64,000 nt of DNA from Phyllostachys edulis. Its lineage: Eukaryota > Streptophyta > Magnoliopsida > Poales > Poaceae. The stretch spans positions 53,698,016 to 53,762,015 of the forward strand of contig CM070557.1 in the NCBI GenBank assembly GCA_036346405.1, given 5' to 3'. A program made the position numbers and the translations under genes. Shown piece by piece: positions 45,889-56,665 of this stretch (position 1 is its first letter; each line of letters begins with the position of its first letter). The notes beneath the pieces were generated by a model. It saw only the letters and a program-made list of their open reading frames with translations. It searched no databases and was not told where the DNA came from.

Positions 45889-46698
45889 TCAAGAACCCGG
45901 CTGCGGCGGCTTCACCGGCCGCGACGCGCTACTCTCGCCACCGGCGAGCCCCATCTCTATGTCCCTGTCGACGTCCTCCTGCTGATGCGGCGGCGGTGGG
46001 GGCGGCGATGCGCCGCCACACCCAAGCAGCCGCCGCAGTCCGCGTACCCTCGCCGCCTCCACGACGGCCGCAACTCCGGCGCCCGGCTCTTGCGATGGAG
46101 GTGTTGTCATGGCGGGCGACCGCTGTTGCGCATGCGCGCCGCCGGTGCTCACCTCGTCCTGGGAGCCGAAGAAGAGCACGTTGGTAGGGAAGTTGGGCGA
46201 CCACGGGTCGGCCTCCGGCGCCTGCACGGCGGCAGGCGCGGGAGGCACGGGCGGCTCTTCGACGGCCGGGCAGCGGCAGAGCGGGCAGGTGGAGTGCGAC
46301 CGCAGCCACATGTCGACGCAGTCCACGTGGAACCCGTGGCCGCACCGCGGCAGCACGCGCGCCGTCTCCCCCGCCGCGAGCTCCGTGATGCAGACGGCGC
46401 AGTCCAGCGCCTCCCCCTTTCCCACCTCCCTGCGCGGCAGCGCCGCCATGGACGCCTCGTCCAGGCCCCCCTCGTAGCACCACGCGGCGGCGCCATCTCC
46501 TCCCCCTCCGCCTCCCCCTCCGCCACCAAACAAGAAAAACAGGCGCGCCGCCACGCCACCGCCCGCTGGCGGCGCGCCACCTCTATACCTCTTAGCGCAG
46601 AGGAATATATAAAAGCAGAGCACGAAGGTGAGAAATACAGCTGCCACTGCCGCCAGCATCGTCGTCGCCGCCGCGACCGTCGTCGCCGTCACCGCCAT
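45889..46698 (-). CDS. ATL-type RING-H2 finger E3 ubiquitin ligase
   Basis: Intronless, 269 codons from ATG 46698; upstream in-frame sequence has only a TTG, so this ATG is preferred. It is a membrane-anchored E3 ligase that transfers ubiquitin from an E2. Residues 8-34 form one hydrophobic segment (AAVAAVFLTFVLCFYIFLC). A Gly-rich stretch lies at 58-68. The GLD motif is at 78-80 (GGLDEASMAALP). The RING-H2 finger has C100-x2-C103-x15-C119-x-H121-x2-H124-x2-C127-x10-C138-x2-C141, with the conserved Trp (W131) and a Pro before the last Cys (P139). A Pro/Ala-rich C-terminal tail follows. All family residues are present, so it looks intact. ATL genes are typically intronless and stress- or elicitor-induced. 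A TATAAG lies about 215 bp upstream of the ATG. Confidence in the family is high; the member within the large ATL family is not identified. Confidence 0.93.
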   Translation of the reverse strand: MAVTATTVAAATTMLAAVAAVFLTFVLCFYIFLCAKRYRGGAPPAGGGVAARLFFLFGGGGGGGGGGDGAAAWCYEGGLDEASMAALPRREVGKGEALDCAVCITELAAGETARVLPRCGHGFHVDCVDMWLRSHSTCPLCRCPAVEEPPVPPAPAAVQAPEADPWSPNFPTNVLFFGSQDEVSTGGAHAQQRSPAMTTPPSQEPGAGVAAVVEAARVRGLRRLLGCGGASPPPPPPHQQEDVDRDIEMGLAGGESSASRPVKPPQPGS

Positions 46699-46699
46699 C

Positions 46700-46761
46700 A
46701 ACCTCCCTCGATTCCCTCCCTTCTCCCAAGACTCCCTCGATTCCCTCCCTTCTCCCAAGAA
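46700..46761 (-). repeat. 31-bp tandem duplication in the ATL 5' leader
   Basis: The block TCCCTCGATTCCCTCCCTTC + TCCCAAGA occurs twice head to tail directly upstream of the ATL start codon. On the minus strand it gives a GA-rich leader. Confidence 0.85.
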
Positions 46762-46910
46762 TGGCTTCTCCCTTATGCAACCAACAACCCGGCCGCTCTT
46801 GGTATCTTATCTCTCCCTGTTCTTGCAAGTTTCTAGGCTTGATGTAATTAAGTGCGTGTGTTGGGGATGGGATTAACGTATCGGCGCGAGTGCTGCTACT
46901 TACTACTTTA

Positions 46911-46918
46911 CTTATATG
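46911..46918 (-). promoter_or_regulatory. TATA box of the ATL gene
   Basis: The complement reads CCATATAAGTAAAG. It is the only good TATA-like sequence in the 400 bp upstream of the ATL start. Confidence 0.45.
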
Positions 46919-46929
46919 GAGGCGTAGGA

Positions 46930-47339
46930 TTGGAGAGGATAAGAGGAGGGATACGCGAGATGGCCGTGGGGGGCTCGCGGGAGTTGGGGGTGTGAGCGAA
47001 CTGTGGAGGGAAAGCGAGGATGGCGACGGTTTTGAAAGTGTTGACGCAAGCAAGACCCCGCCGCGGCTTTGTTGGACCTCCCTCCCACGGCCATCCCCGT
47101 CTAATCTCTCGTGATGGCGTCACCTATGTTCCGACCTGCACCGTTGCACGGTTGCACCAAGATACAACCATACAGCTCGGTAAACCTGGAAACCGACCGG
47201 CTGCGTGGGCCGTGGCGCTAGCGGGTACAAACAGTCACTGACAAACAGGCCCCTCCAAACTGACACAAGTGTGTTTCTAATAAAAGATGTTGGGAAGTTT
47301 CCTGACAGAAAAAAGGTGGAGCATGTATAATAGTACAAA
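46930..47339. other. ATL upstream region
   Basis: Mixed GC-rich and neutral DNA. No gene seen. Confidence 0.35.
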
Positions 47340-47610
47340 TAGTTGTCATCTATAAGAACTTTTTACTTTATCGTAGACAAGATCTTAAAGACATCTCATC
47401 TGATGGGTTGTGGTGATCTGATCGGTTATGAGGATTGTAGACAACACACAATCTTTTAATGTTTTTTGTTACGATCTTCTGAGTTAGTTCTGAATTAGAA
47501 ACATCATATTTCTCAATCTTTATTCTCTTTCATTCATATCAGCTTAAATTCTACATGATAGAGACTATAGACAGCTGATGTAAGCACATTGTATATGACC
47601 TTAGGTCCTG
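47340..47610 (+). mobile_element. Diverged MITE of the GGCATGTACAATGG family
   Basis: Shares GATTGTAGACAACACACAAT with CTTTTAATG, then TTTATTCTCTTTCATTCA and GACTATAGACAGCTGA, in the order found in the copies at 58348-59234. Termini are decayed (right end ACATTGTATATGACC). Confidence 0.6.
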
Positions 47611-48878
47611 TTACCATTTAGGATTGGTTTGTAGTCAACGAATTGCTCATACATATAGCGGTAACACTCTGAGTTTTTGTTTGGAAGGCCTAAATTTTTG
47701 GTCTATCTACGTGGATGAATCAGGATTTCAATTCATAATTCCAACCCATTTACGGAGATGGACTATAAATTTAGGGTTCCCAAGCAAACCATAAGAGTGA
47801 CTATTGTTTGGGAATCCATTCGAGAAAACTGGTAACTTGTGAGCGGATTGTTGTGCCGTGGTTCATCCTGCTTTGCCTCCCTGGTTTGTGCTCGACACAA
47901 TGCCAGATTGGGGGGGCACGTTTGGACGCTCTCAATTGCCTCCAGGAAATGTGGACCGATTGCCGTGATCGTGTAACTTGATATCAATCAATATGCAACA
48001 AGCTACAAAGGGATAACGAGCTGCTGGCAAGGCAAGGTGCCCAATACGTTTTGGGAGCAAGCTAACCCAATTAATTGTTGAACGCCTCTCTTCTCGCTTG
48101 GACTTTTCTAGGAAGCAACTGGAGAATGGCCGGCTAGGCTTGAGTGTGGCTGACTCCTAAGTAAGCGGCCTTATCTTACTTGGTTGGAAAGTCAGGGCTG
48201 AAGGTTGACCTGCATAGTATCTGAGTTAGCCCATCTTTATAAATTTGGTTAGAGCAGCATGCCCAAACATCAGCTCCTACAACACTAGACTTCATTAAAA
48301 CCTTGTCTTTGGTATAGCAACGGATGCCTTACTAATTGGACGATAATCTGAACGGCAGTCGCCTTACGAGCCGAACTGCAATCTGAACGGTAGTTGTAAG
48401 TCAGGAATACCTGAGAACATTTGTACGGCTGTCCTGCCTGTGGACCAATCCAGATAAACCCAAGCCAAGCCAGGTCCTTGTTGCCGTCCCAATCCGACCG
48501 TCTAAGACGCTTCCAAGCATCGGCACAAGCCGGGTCCAAACCCAACGTACTCTGAACCTAGCCTAACGTAATCAGAAGGCTGGTCCCTCCTAATCAGCAG
48601 CTGACTCGGCGGTCGGGGGACGTGGCTGCCCGCCACTCGCGACCCATCCGGCGCCCGGATTTCGGCAGCCGCCCTGCGGTGCGCGCACGAGCGGGGACAG
48701 CGACGTCCGCGGGCGGTCCGGTCCCGCGCGCGGCTGAACCCATGATTCCGTTGTTAATTTGGACCGGAATCGTTTGGTTTCCCTTAAATCACGTCGGCTA
48801 AAGGCGGAAAAGTTGTGTCACGCGCCCATCATGCTGAAGGCCGCGCGCTCGCTGGTGCTCCTCCGTGGATTACTACTG
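47611..48878. other. Unassigned intergenic DNA
   Basis: No gene, long repeat or clear element was recognised. A GC-rich patch at 48600-48740 lacks a credible frame. Confidence 0.35.
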
Positions 48879-48978
48879 CCTTTGACCGGCCGGCTGACGG
48901 CTTCAAAGTGGCTTTCTTCCCGGCTGTTTCTGCGTTTTTAACTTTTTATACGAGAAGCACTCATGATCCGCCGGTTGG
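48879..48978 (+). repeat. Direct repeat, left copy (right copy 52158-52243)
   Basis: CCTTTGACCGGC, CTGACGGCTTCAAAGTGGCT, a decayed middle and GATCCGCCG occur here. They occur again in the same order at 52158-52243. The two copies bracket a 3.2-kb segment of different composition. Confidence 0.6.
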
Positions 48979-50150
48979 ACCGGAATCATACTACTAATGC
49001 ATGATTTGGGTTGGATCGATGAAGTATACATTTAGAGGTACACATAGTAACGTACTACGGAGTAGTATATGTTTGCGTGCCGTGTGAGCTCTAAACTGGT
49101 TTTTGACCTGGCATGCAGGTATTTCGGACCGTCAGATCATCGCAAGTATACCTTAAGATGAGTGGTGCAGGCTACTCCTCTCTCCTTGAGGGGAAAAAAA
49201 CGTTTGCATTCACAAACTAACCAGCGGGGTGGATCGTGCATTTGCGCATCTAGATTTGTTTCGAAGTTTGTATAAATACTTGAGAATATATTTACGTATC
49301 TTGTATGCTATTTAGATTGTTAAGATATACTAAACATTGAAAGCGACAATAGAAGCTTGAAGGAAAATACAGTCTGAGGAACGTAATTGAAGTATGAGCT
49401 TTGACGAAAGAAAATCATTGAGTATAATAAGTTGTTAGATTCTTAGAAACTAATCACTCTCCATCGTACATAGATCATATAGATGTATACCTTTTCCAAA
49501 TTCTATGCATGCACATGTACCTTTATTTAATCTCAATCAATACGATAATTATGTGTGTAATAAATTATCTAATTAGTTTACATGGTAGTAAAATACATTG
49601 CTTAAGCATACATCGATGCATCATGGGCAACCTACCTTGAACTTATTTTCCCTCACACGCCGGCTACCCCCACCAAATTGTGTGTCTTCTATCTCTTCTC
49701 AGCAACAACAATAAGTCCAAATCTTGATCAATCCCTCCCAGCTGCTACCCTTTCTAATGCAATACTTTACCATATAGTTATCTTTTACTTCTCCCCAATT
49801 ATTACTTAATGCTAATTGTTGTGACATCAACACACATACACATGCAACCGTCGCCGATCCCAGTTGGGGGCATGTGACACGCTCTATTCGGTGACCCCGA
49901 GCCTATTCCCTACGACTGCGTCATCTCTACTCCAAGCTTTTTGCTCATCTGCCTCTGTATGCCCGCTTTTCTATTCGTACGGATGCATGCATGGTCGTAC
50001 GCATGCATGATGTTATACATGCTTGATATCCTCTTCTCTTATATGGGTCGCTCCTCTTATTCGATGTTGGCTAACTCAACGCTGTGGTTTCTTCACTAAC
50101 CGCGGCAATCTCTCATCTTCAGTGGTGCCGGCATATCTGCTTTAATCGTT
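48979..50150. other. Unassigned intergenic DNA
   Basis: AT-rich, with no coding signal or clear repeat apart from TGCATGCATG-type short palindromes near 49985-50010. Confidence 0.35.
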
Positions 50151-50439
50151 GCCTAACGATATAAAGAATCTTTTCGCCATCGCCCGCGACGACGTGCCCC
50201 CACCAATGATGGCACGCTCCTAGCTACTCGATGGCTCCATATCGTTCATAGCTCTTTTTTGATGCAAAGCTTCTTCGGCTACTAACTTTTTCAACAACGC
50301 CGACGCTTACCACTTGTCATTGTGGTCATTGGCTCCTTCAATACTGGGCTTTCTCTTCAATGGCTCCAACGAGCAACACGATATTGTCCTCATCTCCGCC
50401 GCCGCCGCCTCGGCTCTTCGCATCCCTGTGGGTTAATGT

Positions 50440-52080
50440 CTTCTTGCAGGACATATCGATACTGTTGCATTCTTTCGTGGTCTGCTCCGACACCATTCGT
50501 GCTATCCTCGTTATAAATTTTATTTTTTTATTCAAAATTTCATTTATTTTTTTATTTTTATTCCATAAGAAGCAACAATAGAAACATGTGGCCTTGAGAG
50601 CGAACGTGGTGGTTTTTTTGTGTCTCCTTCGACACCATTCGTGTCATCCTCGTTATAAATTTCATTTTTATTCAATATTTCAATTATTTTTATTTGAGTT
50701 CGTATACCAATCAATTGCTAAATTTAATTAATTTATTCCATTTTTTTGTTATTTAGGGACTTTACTTTTGAATTCATATGGAAATCAAATTCAAAATTTT
50801 ATCGTTTATTCCGAATTTTAGTTCTTCTTCTTGGAATTCGTATCTGAATCCAATTGATATTTTTTCTTTAATTTTTATTCCGAATTACAATTATTTAAGG
50901 ATTTACTTTCGAATTCGTTCTGAAATCAAATTGCTAAATTTATTTTACTTTATTTTTATTCTGAATTTCAGTTTTTGTATATTTTGTATACAAATCTAAT
51001 TGCCAGTTATTGTTTTTTATTTTTATTTTTATTCCATAGGAAGCAACAATAGAAACACGTGACCTTGAGAGCGAATGTGGTAACTTCTTTTGTGTCTCCT
51101 CCGACGCCATTCATGTCATCCTCATTATAACTTTTATTTTTATTCAATAGTTCAGTTAGTTTTGTTGGATTTCGTATACAAATCAAATTGCTAAATTTAA
51201 TTAATTAATTTCTAATTTCTAATTATTTATAGATTTTACTTTGGAATTCGTATGGAAATCAAATTACAAATTTTATTTTGTTTTTTATTCCGAATTTTAG
51301 TTCTTGTTATGAAAATTTGTATCCGAGTCTAATTGCTAATTTTGATCCTCTAATTACGCTTATTGAAGGATTTTACTTTGGAATTCGTATTGAAATCAAA
51401 TTGCTAAATTTATTTTATTTTATTTCAGTCATTTTTTGTTGGATTTGGTATACAAATATCATTATGAATTATTGTTTAATGTTATTCCTAATTATTATTT
51501 TTTGTAATCAGACGAGATTAAATTGCTTATTTTATTTTATTTTTTATTCTAAATTTCAATTTTTATTGGATTTCGTATACAAATCTAATTGCTAATTTTG
51601 TTTTATTTTTATTCTAAATTTCAGTTTTATTGTTCTTGACATGGACTCTTTTACTTAGGAATTCGTATAAAAATCAAATTGTTTATTTTATTTTAGTTTT
51701 ATTGTACTTGACTTGGACTCTTTCTTTTAATCTTGATTGTTATAGTCTGGACCACCACGATCGACCGTGTAGATGTTTCTCTTTTTGCACCGATTAACGT
51801 GAGAATTTCTAGCACTTAAGAGCGAACGTGATTGCTTCTTTTGACTATGTTTTAATAAAAATCAAATTGCTGATTTTATTTTATTTTTTGTTTTAGTTTT
51901 ATTGTATTAGACATGGACTCTTTCTTTTAATTTTGATTGTTATAGTCTGGACCCACCACGATCGACGGTATAGATGTTTCTCTTTTTGCACCGATTAACA
52001 CAAGAATTTCTAGCACTTGAGAGCAAACGTGATTGCTTCTTTTGACTCTATTTTAATAAGATAATAGATAGATTAATAAT
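50440..52080 (+). repeat. AT-rich internally repetitive tract
   Basis: A module consisting of a GCTCCGACACCATTCGTG-type sequence, ATCCTCGTTATAAATTT and GAATTCGTATGGAAATCAAA with TTGCTAAATTTATTTTATTT recurs at about 50485, 50630, 50760, 51090, 51240 and 51380. A second module (GATGTTTCTCTTTTTGCACC to CTTCTTTTGACT) occurs at about 51770 and 51965. Hypothetical Phe/Ile-rich frames here are readings of the AT-rich repeat. The end at 52080 (TTTTAATAAGATAATAGATA) resembles termini of grass non-autonomous elements, but no superfamily is assigned. Confidence 0.7.
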
Positions 52081-52239
52081 TTACAATTCGGCTCCCAAAA
52101 ACAAATTATATTTCGATTTCTTTGTGGATTGTTTCAAGAAAGATACTCAATCGCACGCCTTTGACCGGCTGACGGCCTCAAAGTGGGCATTTGGACGAGA
52201 CTTTTTCTAAACAAGAGAGGCACTACCTCGGGATCCGCC

Positions 52240-52380
52240 GTTGCAGCTGATTGGTAGGACGCTGCGTTTTTCGATCACTGCATTCGTAAGAATCAGCATC
52301 TGGCTATAGCTAGAATCTTGAGCCCAAGCAATGTAGCTCCAGAGTTCGAATCCCAGGTAACTAATAACTTCAGGGAGTTA
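52240..52380 (+). other. tRNA-like (SINE-type) sequence, weak
   Basis: ATTGGTAGGACGC resembles a pol III A box, and GAGTTCGAATCCCAGG is a good B box about 95 bp further on. The spacing and lack of a cloverleaf argue against a tRNA gene; a SINE head is possible. No tail or target duplication was found. Confidence 0.25.
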
Positions 52381-52413
52381 TTTTTGTTGAATTTTAGGGA
52401 TTTGACCACATAT

Positions 52414-52717
52414 GGGCATCTTCAATAGTTAGAGACAACATTATCTTTAACATATGGTACATCATCTTTAGAAACAACATCTTCAATAGACAGTCTCTAA
52501 CACACTCTCCAATATTTATATTTTATAATTTTTCTTTGAAACGGGTCTACATGTCAACTAGAGTAGATTAATATATCATATCTTGTTTTACGTGCACAAC
52601 AGTCTCTTTAGGAAGAGACGATCTATGCTCTCTCTCTTTCCCCTCTCTCCTTCACGTAGGATTTTGTTGACATGATATAGCTAAGAGATGACAATAAATA
52701 TACTATTAGAGATGCCC
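52414..52717. mobile_element. MITE with GGGCATCT termini
   Basis: The left end GGGCATCTTCAATAGTTAGA is mirrored by the right end TATTAGAGATGCCC. Internal subrepeats are CATCTTTAGAAACAACATCT and CTTTAGGAAGAGACGATCT. The flanks are TAT and TAA, so a TWA-type target is possible but the duplication is imperfect. Confidence 0.6.
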
Positions 52718-53606
52718 TAACACGTGAACTGCCGAGTCTTAAGATTGTCCCGGAAAAAAAAATACTCGAGTACCGAGTTCATATGAGATGAGATAGTTAA
52801 TCATAGTAGCTGCAGTTTGAAACAATATGATTACACGAGTTTGGCAATGGGGGTCCTTCCAGTACTTTGTGCGGCCGACATGGCGACATCCACGGGACCA
52901 GAAGCTCGAACCAACGTGTCTGGTCGACCAGAAAGATTTTGCATAAAACGCCACTTGACCTGACATTTTTGCCGAGTAATCAGGGGCTTGTAGAGTTGCA
53001 GGAGTTGGGACCAAGCTGTGTAGCCACTTGGCAGCATGTTTTGCACACCAGGTGACCAGGGGATCGGTGTGGCGATAAGATGACTCCGTCAGAGACCATT
53101 CTTCTTGCCCTGCAGACGGAACAATGAGACACGGGACGACGATGCCCGCTGCATATGAAGGGATGATCGATTAAAGTTGTTGCTTCATTCATGCCTTGCC
53201 GGTTTCACTTTTCATTACGAAGGACAGTATGATTCGCCATTGACAAATGAGAGTACACAGCCATAATATTGTAGCTCGGTGTGGAGGCCGTGGTTAGAAA
53301 CAGAAGATCTCTGGGCGACTGTGCATCACTCGGCCATGGAAGAGCTAAGCTGTGTGATCTTTTGTCCGGTGCAGTTGAGCAGGCAGAAGACTGTTTCGAC
53401 GTGCTATCAAGTAACAACTGGTAGGTCAGGTTTAAGCCTTCCTATAAAACCAAACGGTAGGTTTGCAAGCCTTGGCAGCGCAATTACGTATCAAATCAGG
53501 CGCTTTTTCAGTGGTTGCACCGGATCATGCAACTTGCTTCAAGAACGCCTTTAACTGCTTAACACAGTAACACTGCACCAAGCTGGGGTCTTCCTTTCTG
53601 GTGCAC
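52718..53606. other. Unassigned DNA, short frames only
   Basis: Frames of up to 91 codons occur on both strands, none with a recognisable motif. Confidence 0.3.
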
Positions 53607-53834
53607 AGAGGCGGAGGAAGCGGGACGGCCAACCTCAAATCATTGGGGACCCCAATGATCCAAATTTTGCCATTATATTCTTTTGTGATCCAAAATTTCT
53701 ATATTTTGGCTATTTGCCCCCTCATACAATATAATTTTATTATATAACTTGTTCGCCCCTTCATACAATACAATTTTATTATATAACTTGTTCGGCTCCC
53801 CTCATTTCCAATTACTTGTTCCGCCACTTCTGTG
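53607..53834. mobile_element. Short element with CAGAGGCGGA / TCCGCCACTTCTG ends
   Basis: The inverted termini enclose a tandem duplication of a unit near 45 bp, CCCCTCATACAATA(T/C)AATTT + TATTATATAACTTGTTCG (53717-53790). Terminus form recalls hAT-like MITEs of grasses. Confidence 0.5.
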
Positions 53835-54570
53835 TATAGGGATGGAAAAACAGCTCGAGACTCGCGAGCTAGTTCTGCTCGGACCAAGCTCGAGCCGGCT
53901 CCAGCTTGTGAAGTTTTCAAGCCTAGCTCCTGTCTCGCGAGATTTCTGAGCCGAGTTTGAGCTGCTCGCGAGCCACAATTCCACCAACATTGAGTGAACT
54001 GGTTAACACAGACGCACGTGAGATACAGATCCCCAATCCTTGTCTTCTTCCTCCTCCGCCTCTCCTTCCCCATCCTCTTCCGCCGCTCCTTCCCTGTCCT
54101 CTTCCTTCGCCATCCCCTTTGTCGCCACCCCGTCCTCCTTCAGCTGCCCCCTCCTCCTCCACAGATCACACCGCAACCCCTCTCGCCACCCTCCGGCCGC
54201 CGCTACTTGGAGGCTGGAGCTGAGCACCACCGCCGGCAACAGCGCTCTCCTCTGCCTCCAATCCTCCATGCCAGTACAGATGTCACCACCTCCCTCCAAA
54301 CTCAAGCACCGCCGTCGCCGCCTCCCTCCAAGTCCCTCCTCCTCTTGCCCGATCGAGCCACCACCATCTTTGCCTCCCACTGTCCCGACGGTGTTGCCGC
54401 TGGATTCAAAGCTAAGGGGAGGAGGAAGCTAACAACAAGATCTGCCCCACTGCGATGTCATCGCGGTAGAACAGCCGACCTCCTCCAGCTCCTACATCAC
54501 CAGCCGGCTCATCCCCCGCTCGTCCTCCTACTCCATCTCCCCCCATTTCTACGGCGGCGGGGGCGAGGGC

Positions 54571-54997
54571 TGTTGGATTTAATCTTGACAAAGTAGTAGT
54601 TGTTTGCATCTTGGCTAGAAAGTCGGATCACGTTGGAAGCGCTCGTGCTGTGCACGGCGTGGCGTGAGAGTCGCATGTTTCAATTAGTGGCTTGTAATGC
54701 GGATGTGCAGTGCACACGTTGGAGTTAGTAGTTAGCTTAAGCATTAGTGGAGTAGTTGCACACGTCCTGGACGTGGGCTTAGGAAGCGGATCAAGGCGTT
54801 GCCCCCTGGATCGTGTTAGTTGTGTGCGTGTGTGTTATATATCTTCCCATGTAATCGGTTTGTTTGAATGAATAGAGGAAAAAAGTGTAGTCCCGCTACG
54901 CCTCCCATGCGTGTGTATGTGTGCTTATCTCATATGCATGTGTATACATCTCTGTGATAGAGATTGTGCGAGGGAGCTGAGCGATTCAGTTCCAACA
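54571..54997 (+). repeat. 5' LTR of the TRIM-like element
   Basis: Contains TTATATATCTTCCC (near 54836) and AATGAATAGAGG, plausible promoter and poly(A) region sequences. The termini TGTTGG and CCAACA are inverse. Confidence 0.92.
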
Positions 54998-55713
54998 TTT
55001 GGTATCAGAGCTTGAGATCTAGGAGCGTTAGGCGACACCGACGACATGGCGATGTCGAGGCTTGCGGCGAGAGGCCGCGGCGGCGTCAAGGTGCTGCCTT
55101 GATGCGGTGGAGACCATGAACGGTGGTGGGAGGCCGCATTCGTGGAGGTGGCCTTGCGAGGTCGCTATGAGAAGACAGTCGGTGTGATGCCGATGGTGTT
55201 TGTGCAATGCCATGAGGAGGTGGCTATGCGCAAGAGCCACGTTGGAGGCCACGAACTGCGGTGTGAGGCCATGTTCGTGGAGGCGACGGTGATGGCGTGC
55301 GGTCGGCGCGCGGAGGCGCGGCGCGGAGCGCGACGGCGGTGTGAAACCATTGTGAGGATTCGGCGTGAAGCCGAAGGCAGTGGTGTGAAGCCATCGTCGC
55401 TAGAGGAGTCGGTGTGAAGCCGATAAGCATGCCTCGGTGTGAAGCCGAGCGGTAGCGGTGTGATGCCGCTGTGAGGAGAAGCTGGTGGCGTGAGGCCACA
55501 ATGGTGTCTCGCTCACGCTTGAAGTTGTGTACGGCGGCGACGTGTGGTCGTCAGCAGACGTACATGAAAGGAGGTGTGAGGCCACCAGGAGAAGTCAGTG
55601 TGAGACTGACAATGATAGCGGTGCGATGCCGCTGGGAGAAAGCCGCTGCGTGTGGCAAGAGGTTGCGGGTGATCCGCAACGGTGAGTTGACGTGTCAAGA
55701 TTAGGGGAGAAAT

Positions 55714-56140
55714 TGTTGGATTTAATCTTGACAAAGTAGTTGTTGTTTGCATCTTGGCTAGAAAGTCGGATCACGTTGGAAGCGCTCGTGCTGTGCACGG
55801 TGTGGCGTGAGAGTCGCATGTTTCAGTTAGTGGCTTGTAATGCGGATGTGCAGTGCACACGTTGGAGTTAGTAGTTAGCTTAAGCATTAGTGGAGTAGTT
55901 GCACACGTCCTGGACGTGGGCTTAGGAAGCGGATCAAGGCGTTGCCCCCTGGATCGTGTTAGCTATGTGCGTGTGTGTTATATATCTTCCCATGTAATTA
56001 GTTTGTTTGAATGAATAGAGGAAAAAAATGTAGTCCTGCTACGCCTCCCATGCGTGTGTATGTGTGCTTATCTCATATGCATGTGTATACATCTCTGTGA
56101 TAGAGATTGTGCGAGGGAGCTGAGCGATTCAGTTCCAACA
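55714..56140 (+). repeat. 3' LTR of the TRIM-like element
   Basis: Same length as the 5' LTR. The visible differences are nearly all transitions. Confidence 0.92.
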
Positions 56141-56665
56141 AGGGCGAGGGTGGAGGCATTCGGCGGTGAAGGCTCGGGACGGACGCCTTATTCTCCATTC
56201 GTCGGCCACCACGCCTCCTCCTTCTCCATCACCGAACGTCGCGCCTCCTTCTCAACACCCCGCCTCCTCCTTCTCCATCGTGGAATGACGCGCCGCCTCC
56301 TCTCTACGTCCCGTCATGCCTCCTTCTTGCCAGTCACCGGATCGAGTGGAGAAGGGAGAGGGGTAGTTAAGAGAATGGATGGTGGGAGAGAGAAATCGGT
56401 GGGGGAGAGTCGGGGTGGGCCATGGGCGGAGCAGGCGGTGGAGGCGATGGGGCGAGGAGGAGCTCAGGTGGGGAGTTGGAGTTGGAGGGGGGGGGGGAAG
56501 AGCAGAAGTGGTTTGAGGGACCTAGCTCACGAGCCCTTGGGAGCTCGAGTCTCCTTACGAGCCAAGCCGAGCACCGTCCCTATCTCGTTCCAATCATGGG
56601 CTGAGCTAAGACGAGCCGCTATTCCATTCATGCTTGAGCGAGCCAGAGCTGCGGCTCCACCCCTA

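Larger units (their letters stand above)
54571..56140 (+). mobile_element. Complete non-autonomous LTR retrotransposon (TRIM/SMART-like, 1570 bp)
   Basis: Two 427-bp LTRs (54571-54997 and 55714-56140) run TGTTGGATTTAATCTTGACA to GATTCAGTTCCAACA and differ at about nine positions by eye. A perfect 5-bp duplication AGGGC flanks the element (54566-54570, 56141-56145). The primer site TGGTATCAGAGC (55000-55011) fits initiator Met tRNA, and a purine tract (55701-55713, TTAGGGGAGAAAT) precedes the 3' LTR. The 716-bp interior encodes no gag or pol domain. It holds many GGTGTGA(A/T/G)GCC motifs in several frames. It must rely on another element for mobility. Confidence 0.95.
53837..56665. mobile_element. 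hAT-like element (TAGGG ends, GCTCG-rich subterminal regions) hosting a TRIM-like LTR element
   Basis: Left TAGGGATGG and right CCACCCCTA are inverted termini. Both adjacent 150-bp regions are rich in GAGCTCG/CGAGC motifs in inverse orientation. The 8-bp flanks TCTGTGTA and GCTGTGCG share the central CTGTG. The inside, outside the LTR element, is GC-rich Pro/Ser-coding low-complexity DNA without a recognised gene. Removing the nested LTR element leaves about 1.25 kb. Confidence 0.5.

Noticed and set aside
45862..46836. Long plus-strand frame antisense to the ATL gene (324 codons)
   Set aside because: It is a GC-rich shadow of the ATL coding strand, Arg/His/Pro-rich, without any domain. The minus strand has a complete RING-H2 protein.
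50778..51595. Phe/Ile-rich ORFs suggesting membrane proteins
   Set aside because: The hydrophobicity is a by-product of the repeated AT-rich module; the frames end and restart with each unit.
52240..52380. tRNA gene
   Set aside because: A and B boxes are too far apart and no acceptor stem can be formed; kept only as a weak SINE-like feature.
54003..54596. Pro/Ser-rich frames on both strands left of the TRIM element
   Set aside because: CT-rich low-complexity DNA; no domain and no consistent frame.
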